Assembly: GCA_947579665.1 (NCBI GenBank)
Contig: OX388350.1
Coordinates: forward strand, 28,801,393 to 28,865,392
Source of the DNA: Sympetrum striolatum
Taxonomy: Eukaryota; Arthropoda; Insecta; Odonata; Libellulidae
Length of the DNA: 64,000 bases
Direction: 5' to 3'
Shown here: positions 1 to 13,119 of the stretch, piece after piece
Position numbering within the stretch: position 1 is the first letter of the stretch
Layout of the letters: each line of letters starts with the position of its first letter
Notes under the pieces: generated by a model
The model's input: the letters and a program-made list of their open reading frames with translations, nothing else
Told to the model about the DNA's origin: nothing
Databases searched by the model: none
Program-made: the position numbers and the translations under genes

Positions 1-88
1 CTCCTGCGATGAAGAAAGATTATTGTTTCAGGCCAGTGTTATATTGTAGCTTTAATTAGTGTTTGTTATATCTTTCTTTGCTATGCAG

Positions 89-157
89 ATGTCTGCCCAA
101 GCTGTTGGAGTTATGGCCAGCATTGTAGATCGCACAAAAAATGGAATTGTTGAGTAA
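89..157 (+). CDS. possible 3'-terminal coding exon of an unidentified gene (partial)
   Basis: A pyrimidine-rich stretch ends in CTATGCAG at 81-88. From 89 the sequence reads MSAQAVGVMASIVDRTKNG-IVE and then TAA at 155-157. This looks like the C-terminal exon of a gene that starts left of the window. An alternative is that a weak donor (GTTGAG at 147 or GTAAAA at 154) splices it to the exon candidate at 1080. I do not recognise the protein. The reading frame is short and could be chance; the acceptor site and amino-acid composition are the only support. Confidence 0.25.
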   Translation: MSAQAVGVMASIVDRTKNGIVE

Positions 158-1079
158 AATTTTATGACGGTTCGATGGAGAATTGTTTGGGAATGAGCGT
201 GATTTAAACAAATTGGTGACATTAGTTGATGTTAGGGTTTACAGTTTGTACCAGTCATGATTTCTGAGAATGTGTTTTGTGATGCTGTTTATTTGTACTA
301 ATCAATGGTTTATTAACCCCCTTTGACTGATAGTTGTAATAATGAGTGACGTTTGATCTTTGGCATGATTTTGGAATTGAAAGCTTGTGTGTGTCCGTGT
401 GTTTCTGAACCATGAATGCATCTAACCAAAAATACAACTGTTTTACCTTGTTGATTTGCATGTTACGATGCATAATGTTTTTTGGAATGTATTGATGTTT
501 GCACACAATATTTTTGGAAGAATGTCGTCAAGTTCATCAAGTAATCTGTAGCCTTAATATTATTTCCATTTGAATAAAATGAAGAGTGATATATTGGTAA
601 GATAATTGTCTAAATTATGAGTATCTCTAGTCAAAGGTAATTAGAAGTTAAACAGTGACATTAACAGAAGTTTTCTTTGATATATGATGTTACATTTTAG
701 TATTGTGTAAATTAAAATGTGAATTTTGTGCATGCGAGTTATTAACCGTAAGTTGTCAAATAATGTGTGTTATTAGATCTGGACTAAAATCTTGTTCTGT
801 ATTCTTTTATCTCTCCTTACTAACCCTTTCCTGTTGTTGGTTTTTGTATATTTGTTTATTTTTCTCTCTGGTCATTTGTTAAATTTCTGGTTTTGTTATC
901 TTCATCTCAAAATTCATATTTTTGTATTTTATTTCCCCATATTCATTTGTTTGAAATCTTCCTAAATTAATTTTATTTTTGGCTTTAAAAAACTACTTTT
1001 CTTTGGTGTTTGCTTTTTACCTTTTTAAAATCCTCTCCTTGTTGCTTCATTTCCGTCAATTCCTGTCCCCCCTCTGTAG
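158..1079. other. AT-rich non-coding stretch
   Basis: Probable 3' UTR or intron of the flanking exon candidates. T-rich tracts at 780-1075 grade into a good polypyrimidine tract and acceptor at 1070-1079. No gene or repeat is recognised. Confidence 0.5.
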
Positions 1080-1175
1080 CTCACAGCCCGAAAGAGGGAG
1101 GTGTCAGATGAAGAAGCAACTGAGCTTTGGGATACTCCTGTGTTTGAGCACCCCTCATCCACAGGAAATCTTCAG
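1080..1175 (+). CDS. candidate internal exon, symmetrical phase 0, unidentified protein
   Basis: The acceptor CCCCCTCTGTAG lies at 1068-1079 and the donor CAG|GTAAAC at 1175/1176. The 96 bases between are open in phase 0 and encode 32 residues (LTARKREVSDEEATELW, then DTPVFEHPSSTGNLQ), an acidic, proline- and serine-containing segment typical of a disordered tail. A second frame is also open through the exon. Joining it to the acceptor at 4668 in this frame gives one alanine and a stop, so this could be nearly the C-terminus of the gene. The gene is not identified. Confidence 0.35.
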
Positions 1176-3681
1176 GTAAACCATTGGTGGTGCTATTCTT
1201 TGGCTGTGCTTTATTTCCTTCCTAACAACTTGGTAACATTTCTTTTCTGCTAACTCTTACCCATGGAAGGTGTTCAGTTTTATTGCATGTGAACTTATTT
1301 GTGTGGATAGATGATGTGCTGGTAGCCTAATAACATTCGGGGTGAAGGAGTTACGCATCCAAGGAATGGCTGGCGTAAATGACTACTATGATTTAACAGA
1401 TTCTTAGGCAACTGCAGGATTGAGAACTGAGGTACCAAGTAAGAGTGATTATTGATTGAGTGAAGGAAAATATAAAATTTCAAAAGGGACAACCTTTTTT
1501 GTCAGCATTTACTGCCTATCTAACAATTATTGGAAAAGTATCTGGAAATGGTAAATGAATAATCTTAGTAATAATTATTTTATAGCATTTTCTTTTAACA
1601 ATCAAGAAACTCGTTAGAAATATTTGTGGAACAGTCAGATCATAATTGTGAAGGAATTATTGAAAATCATTTGAAAATTTGGGCTGTCTAGGAAGGGAGA
1701 GGCATCTAGACTTGAAAATTTAAATATAATTAAATTTATGCCAAAACCAAATGTCATCATCACCTTCTGTCATCAAAAATGCTATCAATGTAGCCCATAA
1801 GTGATAGAATAAAAGCTAAAGAAAAGAAATTAACACTCAGTGCCTTTAGCATGGAGGTTTTGAATTATGGAATATCAGTTCCATAAGAATAAAAAACCTT
1901 ATATAACCTCCCAAATGAATCTCATTTTAATTTTGTACCATGAAGTGATAAGTGGTCTTCTGATGACTATTCCTTCCTTTCTCTCTTTTAGAGTTTGATA
2001 CATTGTGCCTTATAGAAGATTCCTTATTGTTTAAAGATGAACAAGATTTTCACTTAGTTTTTGCAGTGCTCTATGTATATAGATGTGTACAGATTTTCTT
2101 TAATGATCTTTTTAAACAAGTTAAAAAAATAAAATAGTGAAGAAAAAGTTTCTTTTTACAATTATGATGTATAATTTGGGACTAGATATTTACCAAAAAA
2201 TTTAAAAAATATATTCATGTTCATTTTCGGATGCGAGGTGCTTGAAAATCAATTATAGAGAAAATTGTGACAAAAGTGTGTCTAGAAATTTTTCTATACC
2301 AATGTTTGAATTCACTTTCCCCCTCTATTTTGTCAGCCTATTTATACCCAATAGTGAAATTATTAGGTGAACATTGAACTGTGGACACTTTACCTCAAAA
2401 TTTATTTTTAATTGTTATATCTTATTAACTTCATCCATTCTCTCTAGGGAAACTTTGGTTGCTCATCAGTTTTAATAATCTGATCTCCCATTTATTTTCG
2501 TTGGTTTCTTCTTCAAAACTAATTACCGAAAGAAGGTCTTTCAATTTTACTTATCCATGCAAGAATTTTTATTAACTTGATGGTTGTTCCGATAGCATTG
2601 TGAGGAATATTTTGTGATTAAGTGATGAATTCCTTTTCTTTATGTCAATTATGCTTAGTTGCTTGTATTTCTCATAGTAATGGGGTTGGCTGTAGATCAT
2701 AATGATGATTATTTAAGATGATACATAATTATTAAATAAATAATAAAAGATTTTGGCACAGACTTTTTATGGCTAGATAGATTGATTTATGCTAATCCTT
2801 ACCAAAAAAGTTTCTGATTGGTCTAAACAGGATGCGCTACTAATCAGGCATGGCTAGAACCAATTGTAATAATCGTGGATTGGAAGTAGAAAGAGTTGAA
2901 TTTAGGTACCTTCAGTTATAAGCCCTCACCATCTTCCCTTTTTTGCATAATATGTTGAGTGCATGAGCTAACATGATATTCTACATTCTGGGATTTTAAA
3001 CTTAGTTTTCTTCTTTAGAGAGTTAATTACCTGGCATCATCAATTTCACAGGACATTTAGAAGCTTGTGGCACCCAGCTTCCCTTTTCCTTGTCAGCTTT
3101 TTGATCAGATGTACTTGAAAAGGTACTATTTTGGAAATGCTGTCCTATGAGTGAAAGTACTCTGAAATGCAGAGGAGGAACTAAATTCCATTTTTAGTGA
3201 AAACTGAGAATTAAAAAAAAATTAATGATGACGTAGTTGAGCTCTATGAACTCTTCTTTATTAAGTTTTGAAGCCTTACAATTGGAAACTTATAGAGTTA
3301 GTTGTGTTTCACTTCAACTTAATCTCCATGTAGCAAGTTTGTCTAGAAATTGTGTATTTAAGAGAAAGAAGTATTTAATATCTGTTTAGTTTGATGGCGG
3401 AATATAGTCTTAATATCCTGAATTAATATTCAAAGCTAGCAAATATGCAGTTCCAAGAAATTTATTTGGTGAACCTATGATCTACATTGATAAGCTGACT
3501 TTCGGCATGACCAAAAGACCTATGTATATGTACATTTGTGGACGATATTCTAGCATACCAATCGATATCCTAAACCATTAATAGGGCATCATTCTCAAAT
3601 ATCATTGCCTTAAAGGCATTTTCTCCTGCATGTTTTCACAGTATTTGAGTTGTTTTATGTTCTTCAAAATTGTTTTTCATA
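1176..3681. other. AT-rich intron-like DNA
   Basis: Lies between two exon candidates on the plus strand. No convincing open frame, RNA gene or repeat was recognised. Confidence 0.5.
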
Positions 3682-4212
3682 TACCGTATTTCCCAGCCTA
3701 TAAGATGCACTTTTTTAACTCCAAAACATGCTCTAAAATCAGTCTGCGTCTTTTGCGCCGATGGTATACAGGTATAACTCCGTCCTATAATAAGCAAGAC
3801 AAATCGCCGGGATAAATGCATACCATTAAGTATTTTTTACCGTATCAGGCACTGAAAATAGTTCAGTTAATTACAAATTTCGATAATAACACTTTTTTGA
3901 TTAAGTAGTAAGGAATACCGTTTTAATATTTCAATAACAGAACTTCCTCTAAAAAAACTCCCAGGTAAATTCGGAAATGCATACAATGTAGCACGTTTAG
4001 TTTAATGTCGCATGTGGTGCTGCTGCAAAACTTATACACATTGAGCTAACGGAGATGTCATCCCTATGCTAATACATTGTATCTCTCGCGAAAGAGAGTT
4101 TAGTGGCACTCAACCTTATGTAACAAAGTATGAGTTTTTTTGTAAATTCTTACCTGAAAAATCAAGGTGCGTCTTATGCGCCGGTGCGTCTTATAGGCCG
4201 GGAAATACGGTA
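3682..4212. mobile_element. non-autonomous TIR DNA transposon, TA target duplication
   Basis: The left end TACCGTATTTCCCAGCCTAT and the right end GCCGGGAAATACGGTA are inverted copies, followed inward by TAAGATGCAC and GTGCGTCTTATA. The flanking TA dinucleotides fit a TA target-site duplication (Tc1/mariner/pogo superfamily). The 531-bp interior has no transposase. The termini resemble those of the nested element at 22394-22711 (TACCGTATTTGACGG), so both probably belong to one group mobilised in trans. Confidence 0.75.
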
Positions 4213-4667
4213 ATCCTCTTTTCTATTGCATTTCTCCTTGTTTTGATCTTCCATTTCTTCATAAATGGGATATAAACTGCTGTCAAAATTTAAACAGCAA
4301 AATTTGTTTATGCATCATCATTGATTTTTATGTTAAAGAGAATGGTTTTAAAGTACTATAATTTCAATCCTCCCTCCTTAAAGTAGAAAAGTTGTTCAAA
4401 ATTGTTTCTTTGGAGTATGTAATTGCTTATGGTGAGAAATGGAAGAATCAATAAAATATCCCTAATTTCATTATGGGTAAATTTTATTTATACCAAAGTT
4501 TAAGGAAACATTGTCACTCAGTTTTTAGATGTGTTTTCTAGAATTTTAAAATATATGTATATTTGATTCATTCCATCATTCTTAAAATTTGGTCTATCAA
4601 ATCATATAATATTTTTTTCATGCTGTTTGCAACGATGTGTTTTCATTGTTGACATTTTTCTTTTCAG

Positions 4668-4753
4668 GCGTGAAGTCGAAGCGTATGTGGCCTGAAATTT
4701 TTCTTGATACCCGTCCGCTGCAGCTTGGTGACGATGAATATTTAGGTGACTGA
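4668..4753 (+). CDS. candidate terminal exon with C-terminal frame, unidentified gene
   Basis: A strong acceptor (CATTTTTCTTTTCAG) ends at 4667. Two frames matter. In the frame set by the phase-0 exon at 1080-1175 the exon stops after one codon (GCG TGA). In a frame starting at 4670 it encodes VKSKRMWPEIFLDTRPLQ-LGDDEYLGD and stops at 4751-4753, which looks protein-like but needs an upstream exon of another phase that I did not find. An AATAAA at 5336 could be its polyadenylation signal. The protein is not recognised. Confidence 0.3.
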
Positions 4754-7700
4754 GTTAGGGAAGCAGTAAGGATATCAGTTGGCTGTCTCCAGTGTGACCC
4801 TATCCAGCATAGTCTGATGCAGTCTTAAAAATTCAGTGCAGCATTGAACTAGTTGATTCCCGCCACCTTTGACAGGTGTTATGTGATCTCTTCTTTGCCA
4901 TGAAGTTGCAGAATCTGTTAATCTGACATAAATGTGGTAAATCTAATGTCCCCAATATGTGAACCGTTGGCATATACATACAAGTACTTAAAAGTATGTA
5001 TATTCTTAAAAAAAATTCTCGTGATTTGGATTTTTACCTGCCATAATTTTGTATTTGTGTACCTTCTAAACAATAATGTAGAGGTTGTTCAAATTTTAGG
5101 TCGGAAATGTATATGTTTGATTCAGATTTTTATATCTTTATCAATCTTGATTTTCTGACATTGCTATGCATTTAGGTCCAGTTCCTCATTCAGAAACTGT
5201 CAATTTGTGATTGAGGATTTCTTTTGTATGGCAATCAAATTCTTGTGAACCGTGCCTAGGAATTTTTTAAAAAGTTGATGTTGTGCAATTTAGAATATAA
5301 GGAACTGAATGGGGATAGCTGTCAAATTGAAAACGAATAAAAAACAAAAATATTTATAACTTGTGGGACCAAGCTCAGGACTTCCGAGTTGTCAGATGTG
5401 TTAGCATTAATCGCAGGTCATGTTGGCACCTTTGCTGATTCTGTAATTTTTTGTATGGGTAAAGATATAAGTGTAATTTTTCTTGGCAAGTAACTGAATT
5501 TGAAAACAAATGTATCAGGACGATATCCTCTCATGACTGTTGTCGCCGAGCTGCATTTTAATTTTGTCAAGCCCACCACGTTGCACTTGGATTATTGGCA
5601 TATTTTTTGCCAGCTGTGTTTCCATATCCCCAAGTGTACCCTAAGTGTGGACATTGACATCAGTTGATAAAATGTGTAGATGAAGATGGTATTTATAAGA
5701 TATTTTTACTGCAGTTTCCATTCCTCATTTCAAAGGAGTTTAAATTATGAAAATGTTTCATAGAATGGACTGAAGCTCTTAGAAGATTTTATGTTAATCT
5801 TTTTGTGGATGTTTTGCCTTAAGTTCTGTCTAAAATGGTCTTAAAGAAATCGAGTGAATGCGGATTTGATGTTGTGATGTCCAGCTTATGAAATTGAGAA
5901 AGAAAGGTTGTTAAATTTGAAAGAACATTTATGATGTCTTGTATGAAGAGCAGGAATAACTGTTATCTATATCACCATAATAGTCAATATCTGCACGTTT
6001 CATTTAAGTGAACGGAGAAGAGGTTGCTCTTTGTATGATTTTACTTTTGTATTTCAGACAATATGATGCTTTTGAAAGTTATCCATGTCATCTAATCTGT
6101 TACACAAGTGGTCCACTATTTTTGCTAACTCTTTCTTAGTTTTGCTTGACCATATTTTGTTATTGTTTTGATTGATGGTTGTATTCCTTCTTGATTATTG
6201 CTGGTTTAAATGCTATATCTAACTTATCTAAGTTGGTTTGAAATATTTGGCCACTTTTTAATTTGGAACGGTTTGATGCCAGGATTTGGAACCAAATATA
6301 AAATGCAATCATGAAGATTTCTTTGGAAAAGAAACTTTGTTAATTTCGATTTCTTAAGAGTATGTTTTCTATACAAATGCCACTAAAGATTTATGTCAGT
6401 ATTCTGTTTTAATAGCATTGTGTTCTAGCTGCCCCTTTTTTACTCTGTAAAGAGGAAAGGTGAAATGTGTTATAAAGTGTGATTTATTATACAATTAAAA
6501 ATAAACAAGGAATTTTCTTATGCCTTTGTTGCATATTTACATAACTTCATTGAAAGCCAGTGATAATTTAATGTTAAAATTAAGGAGTCCTTGGGGCATT
6601 TTTCTGTCCATATGCTTTTTACTTTAAGTTAAAGGCCTTCACAGTGATATAACATGTCAATTTTTCACGAGCAATATAGCAAATAATCTGTAATAATTAT
6701 TAATTAGAATAATTCTGGTAATTAGATGAAGCTGCAAATCCATTTATTCTATAACATCCTTGGATATTCACCTACAAAAGGTTTGATTAGGTCAGCAAAT
6801 TGTATAACATGAGTAGTATACGCCTACTATGCCTTTAAATAGGTGGGCACCATATAATATGGTGCCCAGATTGTACTACCTGAAATGACTGACAATGAAG
6901 TATACAAACTATGACACTAATATTTAGACATGCAACTTGTGTGCTGATTTTTCTATTTAAATCTTTAGTATCTTACTCCACTAAGTGACCTATACTCTAG
7001 TATTACATACATCATGAAGACTGCTTTAAAATTCATTGTTCATGCCCCACATTGACTATATAGTGACATTATATAGCCAGATTTATTAAAAAAAAATTAG
7101 ATATCAAGTTGCTATTTGTTTAAAATGTGTCTGTGTGGTTTTTATTTAACTTGAAAAAGTATGACACATTTCCGATGCATTCAAGAAAATATCTTGGTTC
7201 TAACTCAAACCTCGTTGAAGACTTCAAGTTCAAACGTCAGCTCAATGTGTTTTGCTAGCAAAAATTTGTGAATGTCTTATTTTTGAAATTTTCAGCATAG
7301 AATCTATGAAATTATTGTGTAATAGAGGGTCAAACAATTACTCATTCCAAATCATGGAACAGATTTTTCCAGAGTCCTTTGTCGTAACTGACATTAAGTA
7401 TTGGAACGCTTCCATAGTGTATAAAATCTTCGATTTTCACCTGCTCTTTCAAGAAGAAATTTCTTTCTCATCTTCTTGAGAATCGGTCTCTTCTTCCTTG
7501 CTGTATCTACCTCTGCTCAGATAAATATGCCAATGACTGTTTTTTCAGGTTGCACTGAGCCGCATTTCTCTGTAATTGTCCTGAAATGTTTCTTGGTCTG
7601 AAGTTTTCCTGACTCCTTTATAATTCACAATTTGTTTTTCTATTGAATCTTCTTTATGTCCTATTTAGTACTTTTAATTGCCCTAATCTTAAATATTTTC

Positions 7701-7800
7701 TATTGAATGTTCTTACTTTAATTTTTTTGATGTTTTGCAATATGTTTGAAATTATAATTTCAATTTAATTCTCTCTCTCTCTCCCTTAATGATTGATCGC
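4754..7800. other. 3' UTR/intergenic AT-rich DNA
   Basis: Probable 3' UTR of the preceding plus-strand gene grading into intergenic DNA, with possible poly(A) signals at 5336 and near 6500. A short CT microsatellite lies near 7770-7785. No gene is recognised. Confidence 0.45.
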
Positions 7801-7842
7801 AGTGTATCCCATTTTTATTTCATTTATGTAATTTTTGACACA

Positions 7843-8700
7843 CTACTGCTTTAGAATTTCACAGGTGTTACACATCTCCCTTCTTTTTGGGTGTTGTAAT
7901 GAGATAAAATTAATAAAATAAGAGGTCCCATGTTGGGTGCCAAGTTGTATCAATATTAAATTTAGTAAAATGAGATAAATGCCACGCTGGGCATAAAACG
8001 TTATAAAGATCAAAAACTGATAAAGAGATCGAAAGTTGGGTGCCAATATTTAAAACAATCAATTAATTAAATTTATCGCGAAATGCATGCACTCAGGGTC
8101 GCTCGTTTTCCAAAGGAAATAAAAATCACAATTTCTCTCAATTGATATTAATCTAATTAAACAAGACAATACCAGACAAATTAACCTCAAAAATAATGAA
8201 AACCATAATCTCAAAAGACACCCATATTGTAACTCAAGGAAACACTAACGAACATAGATGAAGAAAACAAAACATAAAACACCACCACAAATAAGCCTCA
8301 CACTACACTATAACACCCAAACTCACAGAACACATATTAATAATCAAACCAAGATAATTGGGGGACGAATTCACACAAAGGGAGGGAACACTAAAAACAC
8401 AACAGGAGTGGGTCAGGGTTTTGGAGGACCGTTCTGGTCAAGCTGTATTTCTTGACTGTCTTTTACATAAAGGGAGGATTCCCAGAAGCCTGCGCCTTCC
8501 TTAGCGTGGGTTTCCCTCACCCAATCACTACGCTTTGTTTGAATTCTAAGGACCAACGCTTTCCAAAATCCCTTTCTGCAGATGGTCAACACATGGCATA
8601 ACCACCCGCATCCCGGAAACGCTCTGATTGTAGAAACAGGTCCAAGGTGTTGTGCATTCCTGTCTTTACATGATCCTTATAAATCGCTAACCATAAAATC
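7843..8700 (-). mobile_element. possible degraded LTR-retrotransposon remnant (PBS-like repeats)
   Basis: The minus strand shows TTGGCACCCAAC at about 8034-8045, similar to a primer-binding-site context, with two degraded copies at about 7931-7945 and 7983-8000. The adjoining 8040-8450 segment is markedly rich in A and C on the plus strand. No paired LTR and no gag/pol reading frame were seen. This is a weak call; a local minisatellite is the alternative. Confidence 0.2.
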
Positions 8701-9797
8701 ATCATTACAGTGTTAACCTGCCGTGGATCGTTTTTCCTTAGATATTGCCCTGTTTTTTTTTTAATCCCCTACTTCTAATCTTTGTCTTTTTCTATCTATC
8801 TACAATTTATTGCTTTTAATAATATCATTGATAGCAGGTTAGATGGAAGAAGAGCCTTTTCAATCTCACCTCAGTTAAGACATTAAAAACATGGCAACTA
8901 CTAACAATAAGATATGCATTCATATTAAGTTAATCAGCAATTTGTTGCTTGATAGATGATTTTGGAATAAGCTGATCATTAAGTCATCATTACCACTGCC
9001 ATCTGTTTGATGTATTTATTTGAGTATTGGCTGCTCTAGACCAGGTTTGGTATTCTTCTATAAATAATAAAAATATGAAGTGCTTCAATCAATTCATACA
9101 TCATATCATTACTAGAAAAATCAACACTTACAATTAGCATAAGGAGAACTTCTGCAGCCAAGCCTTTACAAAAATGAACCAACCTGAAATCATTGCTCAA
9201 TCAGTGCTGTTGATTTCCTTATTTTTGTTGTTGCACCCATCAGGGAATAAACTTAGGCTGAATTACTCTTTTCAGTTCATTTAATTTCAAGAATTCTGAG
9301 TGGCCTTAAGAACAATCGCTGACCCATGCTAAGTCTGTAGTGGGTAATCAAATGGTTTAAGCTAAAATTTTAATAGAATTTTGGCTTTTAAAGAAAATCA
9401 TCTATTTAACTGAACCCCATATCATTAGTATACTGTAAATTTGTCTAAATATGCTTTACTTCACCAATATTACATTTTCATGCAGTTAAGTTTTGGAGTC
9501 ATCTCTCCATCACAGGAATAGAAACAAAACCTTTGTGAAGTTTCACAAACATTTTATTGGAGCCAGTGGTTTCTATTCTCCGAGTGATTATCAGGCTCTT
9601 ACTATGCTACACATATAGCATATTGCAAACAGTTCTTGAGACAATAGAAGGCATGGATTACTGACATGAGATAGCCTATGTACTTCTCAATAGCCATGCT
9701 ATTATCCTTGGGGGTAGAAGAAAACAGGGTGGGGACAATGGGAGAGAAATTTGGTATGGGGCCTAGGTTAGCATTCATGTTTCTGTTTGTATTGATG
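8701..9797. other. AT-rich intergenic DNA
   Basis: No coding signal or recognisable repeat was seen. Short frames here lack any family resemblance. Confidence 0.4.
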
Positions 9798-9878
9798 TAC
9801 ACACCTGGCCAAAATTAACGCAGCACCTCCCTAGCAATCCTTACGGCTGGTGCTGCGTTAATTTTGGCCAGGAGTGTA
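9798..9878. mobile_element. 81-bp Tc1-like MITE/hairpin
   Basis: Two arms of about 28 bp (CACACCTGGCCAAAATTAAC and its inverted copy beginning CACTCCTGGCC, one mismatch in the terminal block) flank a short spacer, bounded by TA at 9798-9799 and 9877-9878. The CTGGCCAAAATTA core is typical of Tc1-family terminal repeats. There is no coding capacity. Confidence 0.8.
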
Positions 9879-9954
9879 CTTTGTGTATATAGAGGTGTTC
9901 AAATTCCAAGACATATTTTAAAATTTATTGTGAATATCTACAGCTTTTTTCACA

Positions 9955-10850
9955 CTAACTCTTTGTAAATACTCTCCCTTGTACACATTTTTCCTGGCAT
10001 TGCTCCACTGCAGAAAACGGTTTAAAATCATTCACTGTGATTAATGAAAACTCCTTCACTGAATTTTCCTTTATGGCATCTATTGTCGTAAATATCTTTC
10101 CTTTGCATGGCCTCTTGTATTTGGAGAACAGGAGCAGGTTGGCAGGGGCTAAATCATGGGAGAAAGGCAGTTGGGGTAGAAGAGACATTGAATTTAGGGC
10201 ACAAAATTCATAGATCCTGAGGGCTGAATGCAATGGGGTGTTATCATGATGGAGGAGACACGAGTTTTCACTCCTAAGTTCTGGTTACGTCCTCTAGATT
10301 TTTGATTTTTCTACAGAGATGTTACAAAGATCTGACATGAACCTACAGAGATGCCACTCTCCTCTGCTAGTTCTCTGACTGTGTCATCGATCGGCTTGCC
10401 CAAGAAACTTCACCTGATTGATCTGACCATAATCAATTGATGTTGATAGCCTTCCACTGCAACAAAAACACTGACTACAATTTACCACTTCTTCACTAAA
10501 AGCAGTTTTCAACATTTCAAATGTTGAACAGAGATGTTACAAAGATCTGACATGAACCTACAGAGATGCCACTCTCCTCTGCTAGTTCTCTGACTGTGTC
10601 ATCGATCGGCTTGCCCAAGAAACTTCACCTGATTGATCTGACCATAATCAATTGATGTTGATAGCCTTCCACTGCAACAAAAACACTGACTACAATTTAC
10701 CACTTCTTCACTTAAAGCAGTTTTCAACATTTCAAATGTTTCCGTTGCGGTTTTGCCACGTCTGTTACTGAATTTCACTCAATAATGTTGTTCCTTGGAG
10801 TCGATCATTTTTAAAATTTGCCACAAATGAAAAAAACACTTGGGCAAAAC
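9955..10850 (-). pseudogene. degraded mariner transposase copy
   Basis: Read on the minus strand, about 10845-10530 gives mariner N-terminal helix-turn-helix-like sequence (GKTATETFEMLKTALSEEV, GRLSTS). About 10300-9955 gives the catalytic C-terminal half: LLHHDNTPLH (the second catalytic D in HHDN) and FSHDLAPANLLLF (third position, D before LAP), followed by KRPCKGKIF. The middle with the first catalytic Asp is missing and the frame contains stops and shifts. An internal segment is tandemly duplicated (separate entry). Clearly dead. Confidence 0.8.
10316..10745. repeat. two tandem ~215-bp copies inside the mariner remnant
   Basis: The segment starting GAGATGTTACAAAGATCTGA at 10316 recurs at 10531 and remains nearly identical for the rest of the copy (one visible change: CACTAAAAGC versus CACTTAAAGC). 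The high identity implies a duplication much younger than the transposon it lies in. Confidence 0.85.
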
Positions 10851-13119
10851 TGGTATAACTGAAAACCAAGAAGGTTATCAATAAACTGGGGATGAATGCA
10901 TTGAAAATGGGATGCTAATCAGCAGAGATCAAAGTTTTAAATGCTCTACAGGATTTGTGTTACAAGTGACCCTGCAATTCAAGATTTCTGTGATGAACAA
11001 AATGAACATTCTGAGATGACAATGCAGTGTATACTCTCCCAATCCTACATGTTCCTTTGTTTCTTCTTGTCATTGTTATAACTGAGTACCCACTTGATGC
11101 AAATATTTGTGTTTAGCTGCTCAACCTCAGTAGTGCAAAGGGATAACTGTGGGATAGCAAGAAGTTTGCCTTTGTAGAAGCATTGGTCATGGCTATGTCC
11201 TCACAGATGGCATCCCATCTGCTCCAGGAGTAATTGATGGGCTGTTGCTACAATCACCATGATTTTTTTTCTTTCAATGAAGATTGCTTGCCAACAATAA
11301 ACCATCCAGTAAAAGATAGCATATTCACCATACTCTAAGAATATCCAATCCCCACTATTGTTTTGTTTTTGGCTGTCAAAATATAAATAACACACCATAT
11401 TTCATAGCTGATTGTTAAGGAATGGCCATGTAAATAAGCTTCCATGATAGTATTTGCTGTTTTATAGCAGCTTTGAGTTAAGTGACCTCAAATATTGCTA
11501 TTATTCCATCTGTATTATCATTCCCTTCTGATGACTTCCTCTTGCTTAAAATCTACTGCATCCAGACTTCTTCCTCATTCATAACCAACCCAATGTACCC
11601 AGGTTGTTGGTTCTTCCAAGTGCTTTGTCGTCTTAGGTCATTTTGCACATGGTAGCCCACTGGGAATCAAATCCAGGAATGCTTTCAACAAAGCCGAATG
11701 TGTTGCTCACATAGATTTCTGGAGGCCCATGTACCCAGGTATGCATATAAAATTATTACATTTCCATCCTCTTTGACCACTTTATTTTCGAAATTTTTCA
11801 TCCAGATCTTCATGGTCTGTTTGTCGCACCATAGTATTCTTCTGTTTTTGTTATCCTAAATATTTAAAACCTCTCTATTGCAGGTATTCCTTTGTTCTCA
11901 AGCAATACTTATATACTCACTCCTCATTAAAAAACAGTATCATTTTCTGTTCCTTCATTTCCATTTATACATCCTATGAAAATGATTCAAATGATTCTAT
12001 AATCATCACTCCCCTCTTTCCCTTTCTTCGAGCCAATTGATACTACTTATCTTGAAGACATCAAATTACACTTTGATTTTCTACCTTCAGATTCTCTTCA
12101 TGACCACAATCCTTGAAGACCTAGCATTTCATATTCCAATCTTAAAATAATTCTCGCTGACTTAGCTAGAACTTAGACTTAGCCTGAATGGCTATTGAAC
12201 TATTGCATCCTTGGAGAGGATACAATCAAGTAATTAAGAAGAGAGCTATATCTACTCAGTATGGTAATATGGAGGTCCCCTGTTGCCTTCCTTAGTATGT
12301 ACATCATTACTGCTATTAAAGAAAATGTATTACTATTCAGCCAATAATTAAGGAATTTTAAAAACATGTATTGCCTTAACATGTTCCCAGTGGTGGGACA
12401 TGGGGATCGTTGGCCCAAGCCCTCATAAGGATTCATGACCCACTGAAACCTTAAAGAAGAAACTAGGTTAATATTTATGCCCATAAGGACATTAATTATT
12501 GCCCAGTTATATTTTTCTGATTAACTTCAAAAAAGTTAGCAATTGAATTTTCAAGTCATATAATTAATATGGCCCTGTAGGAGAAATTTTAATCCTCCCA
12601 CTAAGGTCTCAAGTATGATTCGTATGCAAAATAGTGACAGATGACATAACGCAAGAGAGGGAAAAAGTGGAGGAGATGGGAAACTTTTGAGGGATAACTG
12701 CCTACCATGCTAAGTAACCCATTTTAGTTTGGAGCTACACTTAGTCTGCACATGGCTCCCCTCTTAGTAAGTGCTGCCTCTCCTATTTTTGGAGTTGGAC
12801 TAGGCCCACTTGAACATTAGGCTAAGTGTTATTGGCTACTAGTTAGCAAATGCACTATAATACAAATTGTAATGGCAGAGAAATTATAAGAAAAATGTAG
12901 AACCAAGTTTGACACTATACTTTTGAAGATTTAGGCATAATGTCTTTGACTAAGAATTTTAATTTCAGTTTACTCTGAGCAACATAAAGCATAACTTGTT
13001 AAAACAATTGACAAATTATCATGAGCCATAAACCTGATTTCATAAAATACATAACATACAGCTAGTTTTTATGAAGTTGAGGTAATTTATAAATGAAAGA
13101 AAATATTCTCTTTATAAAG
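10851..13119. other. intergenic DNA between mariner remnant and FAF2
   Basis: AT-rich, with no recognised gene. Several open stretches on the minus strand (for example 12200-12484) show no family resemblance. Confidence 0.4.

Noticed and set aside
8258..8455. 65-codon plus-strand frame rich in K, T and H
   Set aside because: Explained by the A/C-rich composition of the segment; no protein-like pattern.
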